A DNA stretch of 39,579 bases, taken from positions 1 through 39,579 of the forward strand of contig PLJH01000057.1 in NCBI GenBank assembly GCA_003139615.1, written 5' to 3'. Positions within the stretch are counted from its first letter, which is position 1; every line of letters starts with the position of its first letter. The notes below the pieces were generated by a model that worked only from the letters and a program-made list of their open reading frames with translations, searched no databases and was not told where the DNA came from. Position numbers and translations under genes: made by a program. This stretch comes from Alphaproteobacteria bacterium. GTDB lineage: Bacteria; Pseudomonadota; Alphaproteobacteria; Micropepsales; Micropepsaceae. Positions 25,584 through 34,373 of this stretch are shown here, one piece after another.

Positions 25584-26529
25584 ATCCAGCGCCGGCGTTA
25601 CGATCGTACCGCTGGAGTTGTGCGCGACAGCGTGGCCCTGTTCCGTAGAACTCGCCGACTGCTGAGCGCCATTCGACGTCCAATAGACTGTGTATTCGCC
25701 GTTCGGCGCCGTGTCGATCTGCGGCCCCGTGTAGGTGCTGGCAGGCGCGCCCAGCATCTGAACCGATGTCACCGCAGAGCGCGTAAACCGCATACGGGGT
25801 GATATTGTTCTGGTTTTCCGCCTGCACCCAGCTGACCACGAAACCGCCGTCAGGCAATGCCGCAATCACCTGGTCCTGGACAAGCTGCTGACCCGCCTGC
25901 GCGACCGTATCACTCGCGATGTTGGTTCCGTCGGCGGCGAACACGTCCACCAGGGAAACTCCCGAATAGTTCTCGTTGTGAATGAGGCTGACCGCGTATG
26001 TCCCGTCCGCCAGCGATGCGATCTCAACATTGCTCAGGCCGGGAAGTCCGTTCAGTGTTTGCGAGTAGGTCGGGCCCACCGCGTTTCCAGCCGGGTCATA
26101 TTGCTGAATATCAAGTGACAGCTGCCCTTCGGTGTTCTGCCCCGTCGCGACGACCGTGTCACCGTTGGGAAGAAGCGTCGTCCAGGACGGTTGCGATTGC
26201 GACCCCGACTCGACAGGCGTGTCGAGCGACGTGGAGGCCATTTGCGCCTCGTAAGGCGCCTTGGTGAGCGTATGTAGCGAGCCGGTCGGAACTCCACTGG
26301 CGCTGTAGACTTGGGCCGTCGCTGGCGAACTGCTGCTCGCATCCCAGATGACGGAGAACCCGCCATTGCTCCGCGCGGCGAGGCTGAGCCACGCGGTCGG
26401 ACCGGATTCGACGGTTGTGGCTGAGCCTATGGGCAGGCCGTTGCCATCGAATTCCTGGAAATAGACCCCTTGGGTCGTCTGCCACGCAATGACGGAGTCG
26501 CCGTTCTGCAGTTGGATCGATACGGACAT

Positions 26530-26935
26530 GAAATAACTCTTCCCGCGCGTCCGCACGGTTGTCGCGTAAGTGAGCCGGCCATGCTTACGCGAGAGCCTTC
26601 CGAAGCGCGCGCGATTGATTTTTCAAGCTGGCACAGCAGGTTGGACGCGTTTGGCTGCAAAAAAACGTCTTGTAATGGAAATTCAAATTTCTCTGATATC
26701 GCAGCCGAAGCATAATAGCTTTTGTAGATCGAACGGGAAGGCTTGCCCGCGCCAGAAACTATCGATTGGAAATCTCCTCGCGTAATAGCCAGGGTCTCAG
26801 ACGATGCGTTTCTCTTTGGACAAAAGGCGTTGAAATGGGATGTTGCTTTCTTCTGATCGGCCTCGCCGCAACATTTGGGCTCTCAATCTCGTCTGGCAGG
26901 CGGTTTCAATCGAACGAGCCGTGGCGCCGTCAACG
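26530..26935. other. Intergenic stretch between the RTX gene and the lipoprotein esterase gene
   Basis: About 400 bases with more A and T than the flanks (for example around 26658-26700) and no recognisable gene. It must carry the promoter of the RTX gene on the minus strand, but I could not pick out a convincing pair of hexamers. A 34-residue open frame on the plus strand at its right end is listed separately. Confidence 0.5.
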
Positions 26936-26939
26936 CTAA
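26835..26939 (+). CDS. Possible small membrane peptide (34 residues)
   Basis: The frame begins MGCCFLLIGLAATFGLSI, a hydrophobic helix, and ends with the basic tail GRRFQSNEPWRRQR. This is the shape of a small inner-membrane peptide. AAAAGG about eight bases upstream could be a ribosome site. It overlaps the end of the esterase gene on the other strand by four bases. No family is recognised and chance is a real alternative. Confidence 0.2.
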   Translation: MGCCFLLIGLAATFGLSISSGRRFQSNEPWRRQR

Positions 26940-27808
26940 TGTGATTTCACGAACCGGATGATGTCCTCGCGCAGCGTCGTCTTCCACCGAAAGCCCGGGA
27001 CGATCGACAGGATAATTCCGATGTGGCCCACGCCGGGATATATGGCGACGTCCACGGGGCTGTCGAACGATTTCAGGCGCGCAGCGAGCTGCATGGTGTT
27101 GCGCGGCAGCACGGTCGTGTCGCCCGTTCCGGCCGCGAGCAGCATCGGCGGTCGCTTGCCGTCGATATGGTTGATGGGCTGCGTCTCCGGCCGGTTTGCG
27201 CCGCCGAACAGCGCAATCAGTTTGTCGTCTTCCAACGGCAGGAAGTTATAGGGTCCGGCGATTCCGATGACGCCGTGAATCCATGCCGGGTCGGCGCCGG
27301 CTTTGCGCAGATAATCCGGATCGGCTGCGAGCATCACGGCAATATAGGCGCCTGCCGAATGTCCGGCGACGAAGATGCGTCCCGGTTCGCCGCCATACTG
27401 CGCCGCATGGGCATGAACATAAGCAAACGCGCTCGCGCCATCTTCCAGGAAGGCGGGGTAGCTCACCTGCGGATAGAGCCGGTAATCCGCAATTGCCGCG
27501 ACAATTCCCTTGCTCGCGAAGGCCTGGCCGAACGCGAGATAGTCGGCCTTGCTGCCGCTTTGCCAGGAGCCGCCATAGAAGAACAGGATCACCGGCGCGT
27601 TCGCGGCGAGTCGATCCGGAACGTAAATGTCGAGCTTCTGGCGCGGATCCGATCCATAGGCGAGATCGCGCTCGATGTGGTAGCCGGCGCGCGGAACGGC
27701 CAGATTGAGCACCGACAGAGGCGAACAGGCCGCCAGGAACAATCCGAGCATACTCGCGATCCGCATCGCCTGGACAATCCAGAAAATTCGTGTCGAATCC
27801 GCTTTCAT
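26936..27808 (-). CDS. Alpha/beta-hydrolase esterase, probable lipoprotein
   Basis: A 290-residue hydrolase of the BD-FAE/carboxylesterase type. The oxyanion segment is ILFFYGGSWQSGSK, the nucleophile serine is in VAGHSAGAYIAVML, the acid in AGTGDTTVLP and the histidine in YPGVGHIGI. The N-terminal MLGLFLAACSPL is a lipobox, so the protein is probably anchored in a membrane facing the periplasm; ATG at codon 17 (MLGLFLAAC) may be close to the true start, as the residues before it are charged and unlike a signal peptide. Substrate is unknown; the family hydrolyses carboxylic esters. It is divergent from the Sir2 gene. Confidence 0.87.
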   Translation of the reverse strand: MKADSTRIFWIVQAMRIASMLGLFLAACSPLSVLNLAVPRAGYHIERDLAYGSDPRQKLDIYVPDRLAANAPVILFFYGGSWQSGSKADYLAFGQAFASKGIVAAIADYRLYPQVSYPAFLEDGASAFAYVHAHAAQYGGEPGRIFVAGHSAGAYIAVMLAADPDYLRKAGADPAWIHGVIGIAGPYNFLPLEDDKLIALFGGANRPETQPINHIDGKRPPMLLAAGTGDTTVLPRNTMQLAARLKSFDSPVDVAIYPGVGHIGIILSIVPGFRWKTTLREDIIRFVKSH

Positions 27809-27875
27809 TGCACAAAATCACTTTGGGCCGGCGCTACGGGACTATACGTTCGAAACAAGCTGCCGGATCGGTCGC

Positions 27876-28640
27876 ATGATAACAAATCCGAAAGATCGTC
27901 AAGCCGCATCTCTCACGGCACTGCTGCGCGCATCGCGGCGCGCCGTCGTGTTCACGGGAGCGGGCATCTCCACCGAATCCGGCATTCCAGATTTTCGCTC
28001 GCCGGGCGGGATATGGACGCGCATGGCGCCGATCGATTTCCAGGATTTTGTCGCCTCCGCCGAGATGCGCAAGGAAGCATGGCGACGTCGCTTCGCGATG
28101 GAGGAAACTTTCGCGAGCGTGAAACCGAATGCGGGCCACATGGCGATCGCCGAACTCGTATCGAAAGGCCGCGTCTCACATGTGATCACGCAGAACATCG
28201 ACAATTTGCATCAGGACTCCGGCGTGCCGGAAGGACAGGTGATCGAACTGCACGGCAATACCCGCTATGCCAAATGTCTCGATTGCGGCGCGCGGATGGA
28301 ACTCGAACCAATCCGTGCATATTTTGAGGCGAAGGGTGTTCCGCCGGACTGCCCTGCGTGCGGCGGCATCGTGAAGACCGCGACCATTTCGTTTGGGCAG
28401 GCGATGCCGGAGCTGGAAATGTCCCGTGCGTATGAGGCGACCGCCGGCTGCGATCTTTTCGTTGTGCTGGGCACGTCGCTTGTGGTCTATCCCGCGGCAG
28501 GATTTCCGGCCCTTGCCAAGCGCCACGGGGCGAAGCTCGCGATCCTCAACCGCGAACCGACCGAGCAGGACGGGATCGCGGACCTCGCGATTCATGCCGA
28601 AATTGGCCCTACTTTAAGTGCGGCCGTTAACGCCTTGTAG
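27876..28640 (+). CDS. Sir2-family NAD-dependent protein deacylase
   Basis: A 254-residue sirtuin that removes acyl groups from protein lysines using NAD+. NAD-binding motifs are VVFTGAGISTESGIPDFRSPGGIW (about 24-47) and VITQNIDNLHQDSG (about 103-116). The catalytic histidine is His126 in IELHGNTRYAKC. Zinc is held by Cys134, Cys137, Cys159 and Cys162. Later motifs are VLGTSLVVYPAAGFP and LAILNREPT. The Ala-Ile-Gly-His-type desuccinylase signature is not evident, so deacetylation is the default inference. ATG 27876 is chosen since upstream codons give no sirtuin-like residues. Confidence 0.94.
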   Translation: MITNPKDRQAASLTALLRASRRAVVFTGAGISTESGIPDFRSPGGIWTRMAPIDFQDFVASAEMRKEAWRRRFAMEETFASVKPNAGHMAIAELVSKGRVSHVITQNIDNLHQDSGVPEGQVIELHGNTRYAKCLDCGARMELEPIRAYFEAKGVPPDCPACGGIVKTATISFGQAMPELEMSRAYEATAGCDLFVVLGTSLVVYPAAGFPALAKRHGAKLAILNREPTEQDGIADLAIHAEIGPTLSAAVNAL

Positions 28641-28711
28641 GCATGGTGGACGGCAGGGTTGCCTTGGCTAGTATGGCGCCGGGATTCGAAGAACATCTGT
28701 AGGAGTTTACT

Positions 28712-29308
28712 TTGCACCGCCTCGACGAAGAAGACGACAAGTCCAAGACGCCGCCGCCCGAGCCGCAATCCTCGCCGGTCGTGAATGCGCTGTTCAAATC
28801 GCGCACCGTGCTCATTTTCGGCGAAGTCGACATGAAGATGGCCGAACGCGTGACGGCGCAGTTGCTCGCGCACGCCGCGGAAGGCGATGGCGACATCCGC
28901 GTGATCATCAACTCGCCGGGCGGCCATGTGGAGTCGGGCGACACGATCCATGACGTGCTGCGCTTCGTGGGACCGAAAGTGAAGATGATCGGCACCGGCT
29001 GGGTGGCCAGCGCGGGCGCGCATATCTATATCGGCGTGCCCAAGGCGAACCGCTTTGCGCTGCCCAACACGCGCTTCCTGCTGCATCAACCCTTGGGGGG
29101 CATTCAGGGCCAGGCGTCGGATATCTCGATCGAGGCGGAAGAGATCCTGAAGATGCAGGAGCGCATCAACCGCACCATCGCGCGCGAGACAGGCCAGCCT
29201 TATGAGAAGGTCGTGATCGATACCGAGCGCAATTTCTGGATGGGCGCGGAAGCGGCTCTCGCATACGGCCTGGTCGGCAAGATCGTGAACCGGGCCGACG
29301 AGGTGTGA
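28712..29308 (+). CDS. ClpP-like serine protease subunit (TTG start)
   Basis: A 198-residue member of the ClpP family, 71 bases after Sir2. The catalytic triad is in place: Ser100 in GWVASAGAHIY, His125 in FLLHQPLGG and Asp170 in VVIDTERNFWMG. IINSPGGHVESGD shows the substrate-strand region. The first 25 residues are acidic and proline-rich and replace the usual ClpP N-terminus, and ASAG replaces the usual ASMG. This looks like a paralog seen in alphaproteobacteria rather than the main ClpP, and no clpX is nearby. The start is TTG 28712 with AGGAG about ten bases ahead. Partner ATPase is unknown. Confidence 0.88.
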   Translation: MHRLDEEDDKSKTPPPEPQSSPVVNALFKSRTVLIFGEVDMKMAERVTAQLLAHAAEGDGDIRVIINSPGGHVESGDTIHDVLRFVGPKVKMIGTGWVASAGAHIYIGVPKANRFALPNTRFLLHQPLGGIQGQASDISIEAEEILKMQERINRTIARETGQPYEKVVIDTERNFWMGAEAALAYGLVGKIVNRADEV

Positions 29309-29320
29309 GTGTTTTTTTGT

Positions 29321-29438
29321 CGGCCCCTACCCTAACCCTCCCCACAAGGGGGAGGGGATTATTCCGTATACGTCATAAGGGGCCGAGTCATTCCTTCACC
29401 TCCCCCTCATGGGGAGGTCGGAGCGCGGCACGCGCTCC
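29321..29438. repeat. REP-like cluster of intergenic hairpins
   Basis: The gap holds an outer inverted repeat CGGCCCCT (29321-29328) / AGGGGCCG (29378-29385) enclosing a hairpin CCCTCCCC/GGGGAGGG near 29336-29355. Two more perfect hairpins follow: ACCTCCCC/GGGGAGGT (29398-29418) and GGAGCGCG/CGCGCTCC (29420-29438). CCCTAACCCTCCCC-like elements are frequent intergenic repeats in alphaproteobacterial genomes. The last hairpins end a few bases before the ribosome site of the next gene. Confidence 0.7.
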
Positions 29439-29453
29439 GGGTGGGAGGGCGCC

Positions 29454-31055
29454 ATGAGCGACGCAACGCCCTGGTGGCAGGGCGCTGTCATCTATCAGAT
29501 CTATGTCCGCAGCTTCTGCGACTCCAACGGCGACGGCTACGGCGATTTCGCAGGGCTGGAGTCGAAGCTCGATTACATCGCGCGGCTCGGCGTGGATGCG
29601 ATCTGGCTGTCGCCGATCCACCCTTCGCCCAATCGCGATTGGGGCTATGACGTTTCGGACTATGAAAACCTCAATGCCGACTACGGCTCGCTGCTCGATT
29701 TCGAGCGGTTGCTGGCGGCGGCGCATGCGCGCGGGCTGAAGGTGATGACAGACGAGGTGCTCGCGCACACCTCCGACGAGCATGCGTGGTTCGGCGAAAG
29801 CCTCAAGGGCGGCGACAAGGCGGACTGGTATGTGTGGGCTCACCCGCGCGAAGACGGCACGGCGCCCAACAACTGGCTTGCGGCGTTCGGCGGTGCGGCC
29901 TGGGCCTATCAGCCGGCGCGGCGGCAATATTACCACCACAAATTCCTGCGCCAACAGCCCAAACTCAACTGGCGCAATCCGGCGGCGCGGAAGGCCGCAC
30001 TGGCGGTTCTCGATCTGTGGCTCGCCCGCGGCGTCGATGGCTTCCGGCTCGATGTCGCCAACGCCTATTTCCACGATGCGTCGCTCGCCGACAATCCCGG
30101 CGTGCCGGAAGACAAGCGCACGCGGCATCACTGGGCGCACGCACCGAACTTGCAATACCACTTTCACGACAGCAACCTGGTCGAGAATATTGAAGCACTG
30201 GATGATATCCGGCGCACGGTCGATCGGCACCCGAACCGCTTCGTGATGGGTGAATTCTCGGAAGAGCCCGAGCGTTGCGGCTGTTTTGCCCCGCCGGATG
30301 TGGGGCTCCATTCCGGTTACAGTTTTCCGTTGCTCGAGGCGCGCAAGCTGGGTCCCGAATTCATCCGCGCGCATTTTGCGATGCTGGCGAAGTATCCCGC
30401 GCACTGGCCGTCGGTCGCGTTCTGCAATCACGACATCATGCGCACCTTGACCCGGTTCGGCGGCCCGGATGCGCCGCAGTCGCTGGCCCGGATGATGCTG
30501 GCGCTGCTGCTGTCGCTGAAGGGTACGGCGCTGGTTTATCAGGGCGAGGAGCTGGGATTGCCTGAGGCCGATCTCACGCGGCGGCAGCTGCGCGATCCGG
30601 TCGGCGATCTCTATTACCCGTTCAGCAAAGGCCGCGACGGCTGCCGCACGCCGATGCCCTGGAACACAGACGCCCACAGCCTCGGCTTCACGGATGGCAC
30701 ACCCTGGCTTCCCATGGCGCCTGCGCACCGTGCGCTTGCGGTGTCAGCGCAGGAACGGGACAACGCATCAACCCTGGCGTTCACGCGCAAGTTTTTGGCG
30801 GCCCGCAAGGCGAGCGCCGCGCTGCGTCTCGGCGAAATCGAATTCCTGGATGCGCCGTCGCCGGTGCTCGCATTCGCGCGCAAGACGGCGAATGAAACCA
30901 CGCTCTGCGTGTTCAACATGTCGAAGGAAGCTTCCGAGTTACGCGACTTGTCGCTCGCGCGCGCTAAGCCACTCGCAATCGGCTGCGGTGAAGCGTCGGT
31001 CGCGGCTGGATCATTATCGCTCGCGCCCTACGCGGCGTGGTTCGCGCGGGTTTAG
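29454..31055 (+). CDS. GH13 alpha-glucosidase (oligosaccharide hydrolase)
   Basis: A 533-residue alpha-amylase-family enzyme, likely a cytosolic alpha-glucosidase acting on small alpha-glucosides, since there is no signal peptide. The N-terminal barrel opens WWQGAVIYQIYVRSFCDSNGDG. The nucleophile is Asp200 in GFRLDVAN, acid/base Glu267 in VMGEFSEE and the third acid Asp327 in FCNHDIMRT. In region I the sequence is DEVLAHTSDEH, with Ala where many members have Asn; this and the overall pattern recall the GH13_23 subgroup, which I name tentatively. A C-terminal beta domain ends SLAPYAAWFARV. Start ATG 29454 has GGGAGG upstream; an earlier frame start lies within the hairpins and is rejected. 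Confidence 0.93.
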   Translation: MSDATPWWQGAVIYQIYVRSFCDSNGDGYGDFAGLESKLDYIARLGVDAIWLSPIHPSPNRDWGYDVSDYENLNADYGSLLDFERLLAAAHARGLKVMTDEVLAHTSDEHAWFGESLKGGDKADWYVWAHPREDGTAPNNWLAAFGGAAWAYQPARRQYYHHKFLRQQPKLNWRNPAARKAALAVLDLWLARGVDGFRLDVANAYFHDASLADNPGVPEDKRTRHHWAHAPNLQYHFHDSNLVENIEALDDIRRTVDRHPNRFVMGEFSEEPERCGCFAPPDVGLHSGYSFPLLEARKLGPEFIRAHFAMLAKYPAHWPSVAFCNHDIMRTLTRFGGPDAPQSLARMMLALLLSLKGTALVYQGEELGLPEADLTRRQLRDPVGDLYYPFSKGRDGCRTPMPWNTDAHSLGFTDGTPWLPMAPAHRALAVSAQERDNASTLAFTRKFLAARKASAALRLGEIEFLDAPSPVLAFARKTANETTLCVFNMSKEASELRDLSLARAKPLAIGCGEASVAAGSLSLAPYAAWFARV

Positions 31056-31090
31056 AAAACCCTTTTGTTGGGATCGCGCAGACCCAAGCA

Positions 31091-31119
31091 AAAAAGGCCG
31101 GGATTGCTCCCGGCCTTTT
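31091..31119. terminator. Bidirectional terminator between the alpha-glucosidase and glnA genes
   Basis: A perfect 8-base stem GGCCGGGA/TCCCGGCC (31096-31103, 31108-31115) with a TTGC loop. It is flanked by AAAAA on the left and TTTT on the right, so it can end transcripts from both convergent genes. Confidence 0.88.
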
Positions 31120-31143
31120 CGTTGTTCGTAATCGTCGCGGAAA

Positions 31144-32553
31144 TCAGACGCTGTAATACATCTTGAACTCGACCGGATGCGGGGTGTGCTCGAAGGTGTA
31201 GACTTCGCCCATCTTCAGCTCGATATAGCTGTCGATGAAGTCGTCGGAGAACACGTTGCCCTTCTTGAGGAAGGCGCGGTCGTGGTCGAGGCTGTCGAGC
31301 GCCTGACGGAGCGAACCGCAAACGGTCGGCACTTCCTTCAGTTCTTCCGGTGGCAATGCGTAGAGATCCTTGTCCATCGGGTCGCCCGGATGGATCTTGT
31401 TCTCGATGCCGTCCAGGCCCGCCATGCACATCGAGGCAAAGGCGAGATAGGGATTTGCGCCCGGATCGGGGAAGCGCACTTCCACGCGCTTGCCGTTCGG
31501 GCTGGCCGAGAAGGGAATACGGCACGAGGCCGAGCGGTTGCGCGAGGAATAGGCGAGCAACACCGGCGCTTCGAAGCCGGGGATCAGCCGCTTGTAGGAA
31601 TTCGTCAGCGGATTGGTGAAGGCGTTCAGCGCCCGCGCATGCTTGATGATGCCGCCGATGTAATAAAGGCACGTGTCCGAGAGATCGGCATAGCCCGAGC
31701 CCGCGAACAGCGGCTTGCCGCTCTTCCAGATCGACTGATGCACATGCATGCCCGAGCCGTTGTCGCCATAGACGGGCTTCGGCATGAACGTCGCCGTCTT
31801 GCCATAGGCGGCCGCGACCTGGTGGACGACATATTTGTAGATCTGCATCGCGTCTGCGCCGCGAGTCAGCGTCTTGAACTTGAAGCCCAGCTCATGCTGC
31901 GCCGTTGCCACTTCGTGGTGATGCTTTTCCGGCTCGATGCCGAGGTCGCCCATGATCGAGAGCATCTCGCTGCGGATATCCTGCGCGGAATCGACGGGCG
32001 GGACGGGGAAATATCCGCCCTTGACGGCCGGGCGATGGCCGAGATTGCCCGTCTCGTATTCCGTGCCGGTGTTGTAGGCGCCTTCGAGGGAGTCGATGTA
32101 GTAGAAGCCATGGTTCATCGCCGTGTCGAAACGGACGTCGTCGAAGATGAAGAATTCGGCTTCGGGTCCGAAATAGACCGTGTCGCCCACGCCTGCGGAC
32201 TGCACATATTTTTCCGCGGCCTTGGCGATCGAGCGCGGGCAGCGGCCGTAATTCTGGCCTGTCGTGGGCTCAATTACGTCGCAGGTGAGCGTCAATGTCG
32301 TCTGCGCGAAAAACGGGTCGATCAGCGCCGTATTGCAGTCCGGCACCAGGGTCATGTCGGATTCGTTGATCGCCTTCCAGCCGGCGATCGAGGACCCGTC
32401 GAACATCGTGCCGTTGGTGAGGAAATCCTCATCGACCAGCGAAAGATCGAAGGTCACGTGCTGCCACTTGCCGCGCGGATCGGTGAAACGGAGATCGACG
32501 AACTTGATCTCTTTGTCCTTGATGAGCTTCAGGATGGTGTGTGCGTTTGACAT
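31144..32553 (-). CDS. glnA: Glutamine synthetase type I
   Basis: A 469-residue glutamine synthetase, the usual GSI-beta length, joining ammonia to glutamate with ATP. Motifs are [17 protein letters not shown] (about 51-67), the [16 protein letters not shown] metal/substrate region, [12 protein letters not shown], the [11 protein letters not shown] segment and [20 protein letters not shown]. Tyr398 in [11 protein letters not shown] is the adenylylation site, so activity should be tuned by GlnE. Start ATG 32551-32553 fits family [20 protein letters not shown]. It follows glnB by 55 bases. Confidence 0.98.
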   Translation of the reverse strand: MSNAHTILKLIKDKEIKFVDLRFTDPRGKWQHVTFDLSLVDEDFLTNGTMFDGSSIAGWKAINESDMTLVPDCNTALIDPFFAQTTLTLTCDVIEPTTGQNYGRCPRSIAKAAEKYVQSAGVGDTVYFGPEAEFFIFDDVRFDTAMNHGFYYIDSLEGAYNTGTEYETGNLGHRPAVKGGYFPVPPVDSAQDIRSEMLSIMGDLGIEPEKHHHEVATAQHELGFKFKTLTRGADAMQIYKYVVHQVAAAYGKTATFMPKPVYGDNGSGMHVHQSIWKSGKPLFAGSGYADLSDTCLYYIGGIIKHARALNAFTNPLTNSYKRLIPGFEAPVLLAYSSRNRSASCRIPFSASPNGKRVEVRFPDPGANPYLAFASMCMAGLDGIENKIHPGDPMDKDLYALPPEELKEVPTVCGSLRQALDSLDHDRAFLKKGNVFSDDFIDSYIELKMGEVYTFEHTPHPVEFKMYYSV

Positions 32554-32608
32554 GGCGTTCTCGTCTTCCCTTCGAAATTGAATTGGGCGGCTGCCCGCGG
32601 GTTGCGTT

Positions 32609-32950
<342 letters not shown>

Positions 32951-32997
32951 TCAGCTCCTGGGCAGCGTGCCGGACCGTCTGCCCCATTAACGAATTC

Positions 32998-33012
32998 GCA
33001 GGACTCATGCCA
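32998..33012 (-). promoter_or_regulatory. Probable sigma-54 promoter of glnB-glnA
   Basis: On the minus strand the sequence TGGCATGAGTCCTGC has GG (-24) and GC (-12) at the correct 10-base gap. It matches the TGGCAC-N5-TTGC consensus except T for C at the sixth base and C for the first T of TTGC. The expected transcript start lies near 32986, about 40 bases before glnB. I found no clear NtrC dyad upstream in the remaining gap. Confidence 0.6.
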
Positions 33013-33182
33013 GCCTGCCGGGCGCTATCCACACGTTATTTCAAGGGGTTATGGACCCCCTCGGACGGGTTAACGCGGAAAACTGCCTGAATTTTGGGCG
33101 TTCCGCCGAGTGATTGGGCATGGACGTCGCCGCGTGAAGGCGCGCATTGCCAAGGCGCGGGCGATCACTTACGGCAAATATC

Positions 33183-34373
33183 ATGGCTGCCAGTCCTCCA
33201 TATCCCCGTTTCAATCCCGTCTTCGCCGGCATGGGGACGACGATCTTCACCGTCATGTCGGCGCTGGCGGTGGAGCATGGCGCGGTCAATCTGGGGCAGG
33301 GCTTTCCCGACGAGGATGGCCCACGATCCATCCGCGATGCGGCGGCGAAAGCGCTCGTCGAAGGACCTAATCAATATCCACCGACGCGCGGACGTATCGA
33401 ACTCCGCCGCGCGATCGCAGCACACGCGAAGCGTTTCTACGATCTGTCGTTCAATCCGGACACGGAGGTGCTGATTACATCCGGCGGCACAGAAGCGCTG
33501 ACGGCCTCGATCATGGGTCTGGTCGGTCCGGGCGACGAGATCGTGCTGATCGAACCGGCTTACGATTCCTACGGCCCCATGGCGGCGGCTTCCGGTGCGA
33601 TTGTGAAGACGGTGAAATTGTCTCCGCCCGATTGGCGGCTGACGGAGCAGGCGCTGGCGGCCGCGTTCACGCCGAAGACGCGCGTGCTGATGCTCAATAC
33701 GCCGCTCAATCCCATCGGCCGCGTGTTCGACCGTGAAGAACTCGAGGCGATTGCGAAAGTGTTGCGCGGCTCGCAGGCGGTCGCGATCTGCGATGAGGTT
33801 TATGAGCATCTCGTGTTCGACGGACGCCCGCATGTTCCGTTGATGACCTTGCCCGGTATGGCGGAGCGCGTGGTGCGCGTGGGCTCGGCCGGAAAGATGT
33901 TTTCGCTCACGGGCTGGAAGATCGGCTGGGTGACGGGCGCGGCTCCTCTGGTCGACGTGATCGCCAAGGCGCACCAGTTCATCACTTTCACCACATCGCC
34001 CGCGCTGCAACTCGGCATCGCACATGCGCTCGAGCACGAAATGGACTTCACGCTGGGCCTCACTGAGGAGCTGCAGGCAAAGCGCGATCTGCTGAAGCAA
34101 GGGCTTACGAAACTCGGTTTCACGGCGCTTGCCTGCGAGGGAACCTATTTTATGACGGCCGACATTCGCGGCCTCACCAACGAGCCCGATCGCGTGTTTT
34201 GCGAACGGCTCGTGCGCGAGGCCGGCGTCGCGCTCATTCCGCTCAGTGTCTTCTTCGAAGACGGCAAGCCCGATCATCTGGTGCGCTTTGCATTCTGCAA
34301 GAAGCAATCCGTGATCGAAGATGCTCTTGCCCGTCTCGAACGCTTTTTCATCAAACGCCAGGACGCATCATGA
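33183..34373 (+). CDS. Class I/II PLP aminotransferase (YbdL/kynurenine aminotransferase-like)
   Basis: A 396-residue fold-type I aminotransferase. It has FAGMGTTIFTVMSALA at the N-terminus, VNLGQGFPDEDG, YPPTRGRIELRRAIA, the ITSGGTEAL stretch, Asn176 in LNTPLNPIG, Asp204 in ICDEVYEHLVFDG and PLP lysine Lys238 in GSAGKMFSLTGWKIGW. The general pattern is of methionine- or kynurenine-type aminotransferases; true substrate is not visible. Start ATG 33183 is chosen from the family MxxxPPxP opening. It overlaps the next gene as ATGA, so the thiolase-like protein is made from the same message. Confidence 0.9.
   Translation: MAASPPYPRFNPVFAGMGTTIFTVMSALAVEHGAVNLGQGFPDEDGPRSIRDAAAKALVEGPNQYPPTRGRIELRRAIAAHAKRFYDLSFNPDTEVLITSGGTEALTASIMGLVGPGDEIVLIEPAYDSYGPMAAASGAIVKTVKLSPPDWRLTEQALAAAFTPKTRVLMLNTPLNPIGRVFDREELEAIAKVLRGSQAVAICDEVYEHLVFDGRPHVPLMTLPGMAERVVRVGSAGKMFSLTGWKIGWVTGAAPLVDVIAKAHQFITFTTSPALQLGIAHALEHEMDFTLGLTEELQAKRDLLKQGLTKLGFTALACEGTYFMTADIRGLTNEPDRVFCERLVREAGVALIPLSVFFEDGKPDHLVRFAFCKKQSVIEDALARLERFFIKRQDAS

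Larger units (their letters stand above)
24600..26529 (-). pseudogene. RTX-type calcium-binding, probably type I-secreted protein gene, broken by a frameshift
   Basis: Two frames join into one protein of about 640 residues. The N-terminal part starts at ATG 26527-26529 (MSVSIQLQNGDSVIAWQ, with AAGAG upstream) and has repeats such as GGFSVIWD and GGFVVSWVQAENQ, typical of secreted repeat proteins. It stays in frame to TPYAVYAL near 25785. The C-terminal part continues one base over from SAVTSVQMLGAPA to the stop at 24600. It holds two copies of a 141-residue unit, each with glycine-rich calcium motifs (LVGGAGNDTLIAGHDG, TGGGGDDVFVYN) and a following TDVLDLTGIFQSIGY segment. There is no signal peptide, as expected for type I export. 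Total length is 3n+1, so one inserted base (or two deleted) would explain the break; a sequencing error is possible. Confidence 0.75.

Noticed and set aside
25740..25830. Programmed ribosomal frameshift in the RTX gene
   Set aside because: No slippery heptamer, strong stem-loop or homopolymer was seen at the junction; a lesion or sequencing error is simpler.
29409..29453. Earlier start for the alpha-glucosidase
   Set aside because: The extra codons come from the hairpin repeat and do not resemble the family; ATG 29454 has a good ribosome site.
31177..32550. 457-codon open frame on the plus strand
   Set aside because: Antisense shadow of glnA, which is unmistakable.
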